Origin: Siphonodentalium dalli
Taxonomy: Eukaryota; Mollusca; Scaphopoda; Gadilida; Siphonodentaliidae
Reading direction: 5' to 3'
DNA length: 64,000 bases
NCBI GenBank assembly: GCA_032622095.1
Contig: CP136064.1
Span: forward strand, 1,242,001-1,306,000
Below the pieces are notes generated by a model, which ran no database searches, was not told the origin of the DNA, and was given only the letters and a program-made list of their open reading frames with translations. This document shows positions 62,012 to 64,000 of the stretch, one piece after another. The position numbers were made by a program, and so were the translations under genes. Numbering within the stretch: the stretch's first letter is position 1; every line of letters begins with the position of its first letter.

Positions 62012-64000
62012 ATGGTGGAGTACGGTTGGATATTTTCAATTTGGCGCATGTTTCTCCATACCGCGCAATGTCAAATCTGGCCATATCCGAATCGGGTTGT
62101 CATTTACAATGACTACAGAAAATAAATATCTTCATGGTGGAATGCAAATGTATGTTTAAAGGAACAGATGTATCTCAACTTAAAGGGACATAAGTAACAC
62201 AGTCACCAACTTTAAGGGGTATCTGCTATAGACTGGTTCCATGGTGGAGTACGGTTGGATATTTTCAATTTGGTGCATGTTTTTCCATACCGCGCCATGT
62301 CAAATCTGGCCATATCCGAATCGGGTTGTCATTTACAATGACTACAGAAAATAAATATCTTCATGTTGGAAAGCAAATGTATGTTTAAAGGAACAGATGT
62401 ATCTCAACTTAAAGGGACATAAGTAACACAGTCACCAACTTAAAGGGGTATCTGCTATAGACTGGTTCCATGGTGGAGTACGGTTGGATATTTTCAATTT
62501 GGCGCATGTTTCTCCATACCGCGCCATGTCAAATCTGGCCATATCCGAATCGGGTTGTCATTTACAATGACTGCAGAAAATATATATCTTCATGGTGGAA
62601 TGCAAATGTATGTTTAAAGGAACAGATGTATCTCAACTTAAAGGGACATAAGTAACACAGTCACCAACTTAAAGGGGTATCTGCTATAGACTGGTTCCAT
62701 GGTGGAGTACGGTTGGATATTTTCAATTTGGTGCATGTTTCTCCATACCGCGCCATGTCAAATCTGGCCATATCCGAATCGGGTTGTCATTTACAATGAC
62801 TACAGAAAATAAATATCTTCATGTTGGAATGCAAATGTATGTTTAAAGAAACAGATGTATCTCAACTTAAAGGGACATAAGTAACACAATCACCAACTTT
62901 AAGGGGTATCTGCTATAGACTGGTTCCATGGTGGAGTACTGTTGCATATTTTCAATTTGGCGCATGTTTTTCCATACCGCGCCATGTCAAATCTGGCCAT
63001 ATCCGAATCGGGTTGTCATTTACAATGACTGCAGAAAATAAATATCTTCATGTTGGATTCAAATGTATGTTTAAAGGAACAGATGTATCTCAACTTAAAG
63101 GAACATAAGTAACACAGTCACCAACTTAAAGAGGTGTCTGATTTAGACTGGTTCCATGGTGGAGTACGGTTGGATATTTTCTATTTGGCGCATGTTTCTC
63201 CATACCGCGCCATGTCAAATCTGGCCATATCCGAATCGGGTTGTCATTTACAATGACAACAGAAAATAAATATCTTCATGTTGGAATGCAAATGTATGTT
63301 TAAAGGAACAGATGTATCTCAACTTAAAGGGACATAAGTAACACAGTCACCAACTTTAAGGGGTATCTGCTATAGACTGGTTCCATGGTGGAGTACGGTT
63401 GGATATTTTATATTTGGCGCATGTTTCTCCATACTGCGCCATGTCAAATCTGGCCATATCCGAATCGGGTTGTCATTTACAATGACTACAGAAAATAAAT
63501 ATCTTCATGTTGGAATGCAAATGTATGTTTAAAGAAACAGATGTATCTCAACTTAAAGGAACATAAGTAACACAGTCACCAACTTTAAGGGGTATCTGCT
63601 ATAGACTGGTTCCATGGTGGAGTACTGTTGGATATTTTCAATTTGGCGCATGTTTCTCCCTACCGCGCCATGTCAAATCTGGCCATATCCGAATCGGGTT
63701 GTCATTTACAATGACTACAGAAAATAAATATCTTCATGTTGGAATGCAAATGTATGTTTAAAGGAACAGATGTATCTCAACTTAAAGGGACATAAGTAAC
63801 ACAGTCACCAACTTAAAGGGGTATCTGATATAGACTGGTTCCATGGTGGAGTACGGTTGGATATTTTCAATTTGGCGCATGTTTCTCCATACCGCGCCAT
63901 GTCAAATCTGGCCATATCCGAATCGGGTTGTCATTTACAATGACTGCAGAAAATATATATCTTCATGGTGGAATGCAAATGTATGTTTAAAGGAACAGAT
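62012..64000 (+). repeat. Right-edge copy of 52396-54384
   Basis: Nine monomers, the last cut by the window edge at monomer position 158, repeating zz-l2-m-n-[o/dd]-u'-aa'-f-m. Markers shared with 52396-54384 are the patched monomer, ACACAATCACC, the 228-bp chimera (62928-63155), TGACAACAG, TTTTATATTTGG and CTGATATAG. The array clearly continues to the right. Confidence 0.9.

Larger units (their letters stand above)
1..64000 (+). repeat. 229-bp satellite DNA array, about 279.5 monomers
   Basis: Seen directly: the same unit recurs every 229 bp across the window, always in the same orientation. Monomers start at 187 + 229k, and 278 complete copies lie between 187 and 63842. Of these, 272 are exactly 229 bp and six are 228 bp. 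Variants differ from one another at a limited set of positions, and the block AGATGTATCTCA (about 155-166) looked almost invariant. A typical monomer has 93 G+C of 229. Nothing else is inserted. Established knowledge: long homogeneous tandem arrays of 150-400 bp units are typical of eukaryotic centromeric or pericentromeric satellites. Inference: this is such a satellite. The chromosomal location, the species and any transcription cannot be read from the window. I do not recognise the family. Confidence 0.98.

Noticed and set aside
1-64000. CRISPR array or bacterial repeat locus
   Set aside because: The repeats are 229 bp with no alternation of short constant repeats and unique spacers, no cas genes and no bacterial gene structure. 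The variation is substitutional and spread across the unit.
1-64000. Ribosomal intergenic-spacer repeats or tandem RNA genes
   Set aside because: No rRNA, tRNA or snRNA sequence is recognisable within the unit or anywhere in 64 kb, and no unique spacer interrupts the array.
1-64000. Transposon insertions, telomeric repeats or inverted monomers inside the array
   Set aside because: The 229-bp phase can be followed from 187 to 63842 with only six 1-bp losses. There is no room for an insertion, no inverted segment, and no run of telomere-like short repeats.
1-64000. The repeat as a pure assembly artefact
   Set aside because: Private substitutions distinguish most HOR copies and the junction monomers are internally consistent, which a collapsed or looped assembly would not produce. 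Individual large duplications, notably 52396-54384 against 62012-64000, could still be affected and need long-read confirmation.

Overview
The whole 64-kb window is one uninterrupted head-to-tail array of a 229-bp satellite DNA. Taking the recurring ATGGTGGAG as an arbitrary start, monomers begin at 187 + 229k. The window opens at monomer position 44 and closes at position 158 of another monomer, so the array continues past both edges. Between 187 and 63842 lie 278 complete monomers. The distance is exactly 278 x 229 minus 6, and I located six monomers that are each 1 bp short. I saw no unique DNA, transposon, inverted monomer, RNA gene, CRISPR array or credible protein gene. GC content of a typical monomer is about 41% (93 of 229, counted by hand). 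Such an array points to a eukaryotic nuclear genome, in heterochromatin, centromeric, pericentromeric or subtelomeric. I do not recognise the satellite family and cannot name the species.

Monomers fall into about thirty recurrent variants, distinguishable by linked substitutions. The main split is at monomer positions about 103-115. 'Open' monomers read ACTGCAG...AAAATATATATC and keep a 61-codon frame. 'Closed' monomers read ACTACAG...AAAATAAATATC and carry an in-frame TAA. Variants recur in fixed order, so the array has higher-order repeats (HORs), but with no single period.

Layout: 1-1102 is an s-a-b-c-d segment also present at 8703-9804 and twice more. 1103-7514 is two copies of a 14-mer (3,206 bp). 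7515-13926 is about two copies of a 15-mer (3,435 bp). 12782-18048 holds a different 15-mer. A 23-monomer stretch at 10950-16216 returns 8,473 bp later (37 monomers) at 19423-24689. 21255-32246 is three copies of a 16-mer (3,664 bp). 29728-34535 returns at 35452-40260 (25 monomers). 38658-42321 is two 8-mers (1,832 bp). 41864-46901 is two 11-mers (2,519 bp). From 45528 to the end is a patchwork of 18-, 22-, 24-, 42- and 46-monomer offsets, including a 1,989-bp segment at 52396-54384 that reappears at 62012-64000.

There are no genes to work together. The array reads as a record of repeated unequal exchange: several monomers are chimeras of two other variants, sitting exactly where an HOR gained or lost an integer number of monomers. 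The most interesting content is this set of mappable junctions, the very strict 229-bp length, a conserved 15-bp dyad, and a short conversion-like patch that was later copied with a 9.6-kb offset. All variant calls were made by eye, so small differences between copies may have been missed.
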